Shown here: positions 23,090-25,981 of the stretch, piece after piece
Layout: each line of letters starts with the position of its first letter
Numbering within the stretch: the first letter of the stretch is position 1
Assembly: GCA_945883455.1 (NCBI GenBank)
Contig: CAMCXJ010000009.1
Location: 1-25,981 of the forward strand
Reading direction: 5' to 3'
Source of the DNA: Prosthecobacter debontii
GTDB taxonomy: Bacteria > Verrucomicrobiota > Verrucomicrobiia > Verrucomicrobiales > Akkermansiaceae
DNA length: 25,981 nt
The notes under the pieces: model-generated
Database searches by the model: none
The model's input: only the letters and a program-made list of their open reading frames with translations
Told to the model about the DNA's origin: nothing
Translations under genes and position numbers: made by a program

Positions 23090-23120
23090 TTCGGTGGAAC
23101 TTAATACTTCGCGCCCACAA

Positions 23121-25981
<2,861 letters not shown>

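Overview
The window looks like chromosomal DNA from a member of the Verrucomicrobiota, most likely close to Verrucomicrobiaceae/Akkermansiaceae such as Luteolibacter. This assignment is an inference. It rests on a 51-residue 'small basic protein' of the type known from Verrucomicrobia and Chlamydiae, a Tat-exported DUF1552 (HXXSHH) protein, a MEKHLA-domain protein, a DPE2-like amylomaltase with two N-terminal starch-binding domains, and GC-rich DNA with few Shine-Dalgarno sequences. No rRNA gene, intact tRNA, insertion sequence or CRISPR array was found. No gene-free gap exceeds about 210 bases.

Layout. 1-3368 (minus): 4-alpha-glucanotransferase malQ, running off the left edge, and lpxA for lipid A synthesis. 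3563-6664 (plus): a zinc-ribbon/membrane/HEAT-like protein, citrate synthase and a small lipoprotein, closely spaced. 6870-9482 (plus): an orphan DUF1552 protein and a three-histidine-box fatty acid desaturase. 9493-13583 (minus): a tight cluster of pilB/gspE-type ATPase, mazE, mazF, pilC/gspF-type membrane protein and a MEKHLA-domain protein. 13750-14360 (plus): a Phd/VapC toxin-antitoxin pair, divergent from pilB. 14436-17000 (plus): argD, argF and cdd. 17079-18959 (plus): mnmG. 19152-22126 (plus): the small basic protein, an RluB-type pseudouridine synthase and acetyl-CoA synthetase. 22205-25981 (plus): a coiled-coil protein and carB, which runs off the right edge.

How it fits together. 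argF uses carbamoyl phosphate, the product of CarAB, and carB lies 6.5 kb downstream in the same orientation. Citrate synthase and acetyl-CoA synthetase supply and consume acetyl-CoA. The pilB and pilC products are the motor and inner-membrane platform of a type IV pilus or type II secretion machine.

The most striking signals are these. (1) Two copies of the palindrome GTTCCACGTGGAAC, a parS-like ParB-binding sequence, lie 832 bp apart around the start of and inside mnmG, a gene often found near the replication origin. (2) A complete MazEF module sits inside the pilB-pilC gene string, with a second toxin-antitoxin module back-to-back with pilB. (3) Several genes share a promoter-like pattern, TTGCNN-N16/17-TAGNYT, very close to the start codon, which implies very short 5' leaders.
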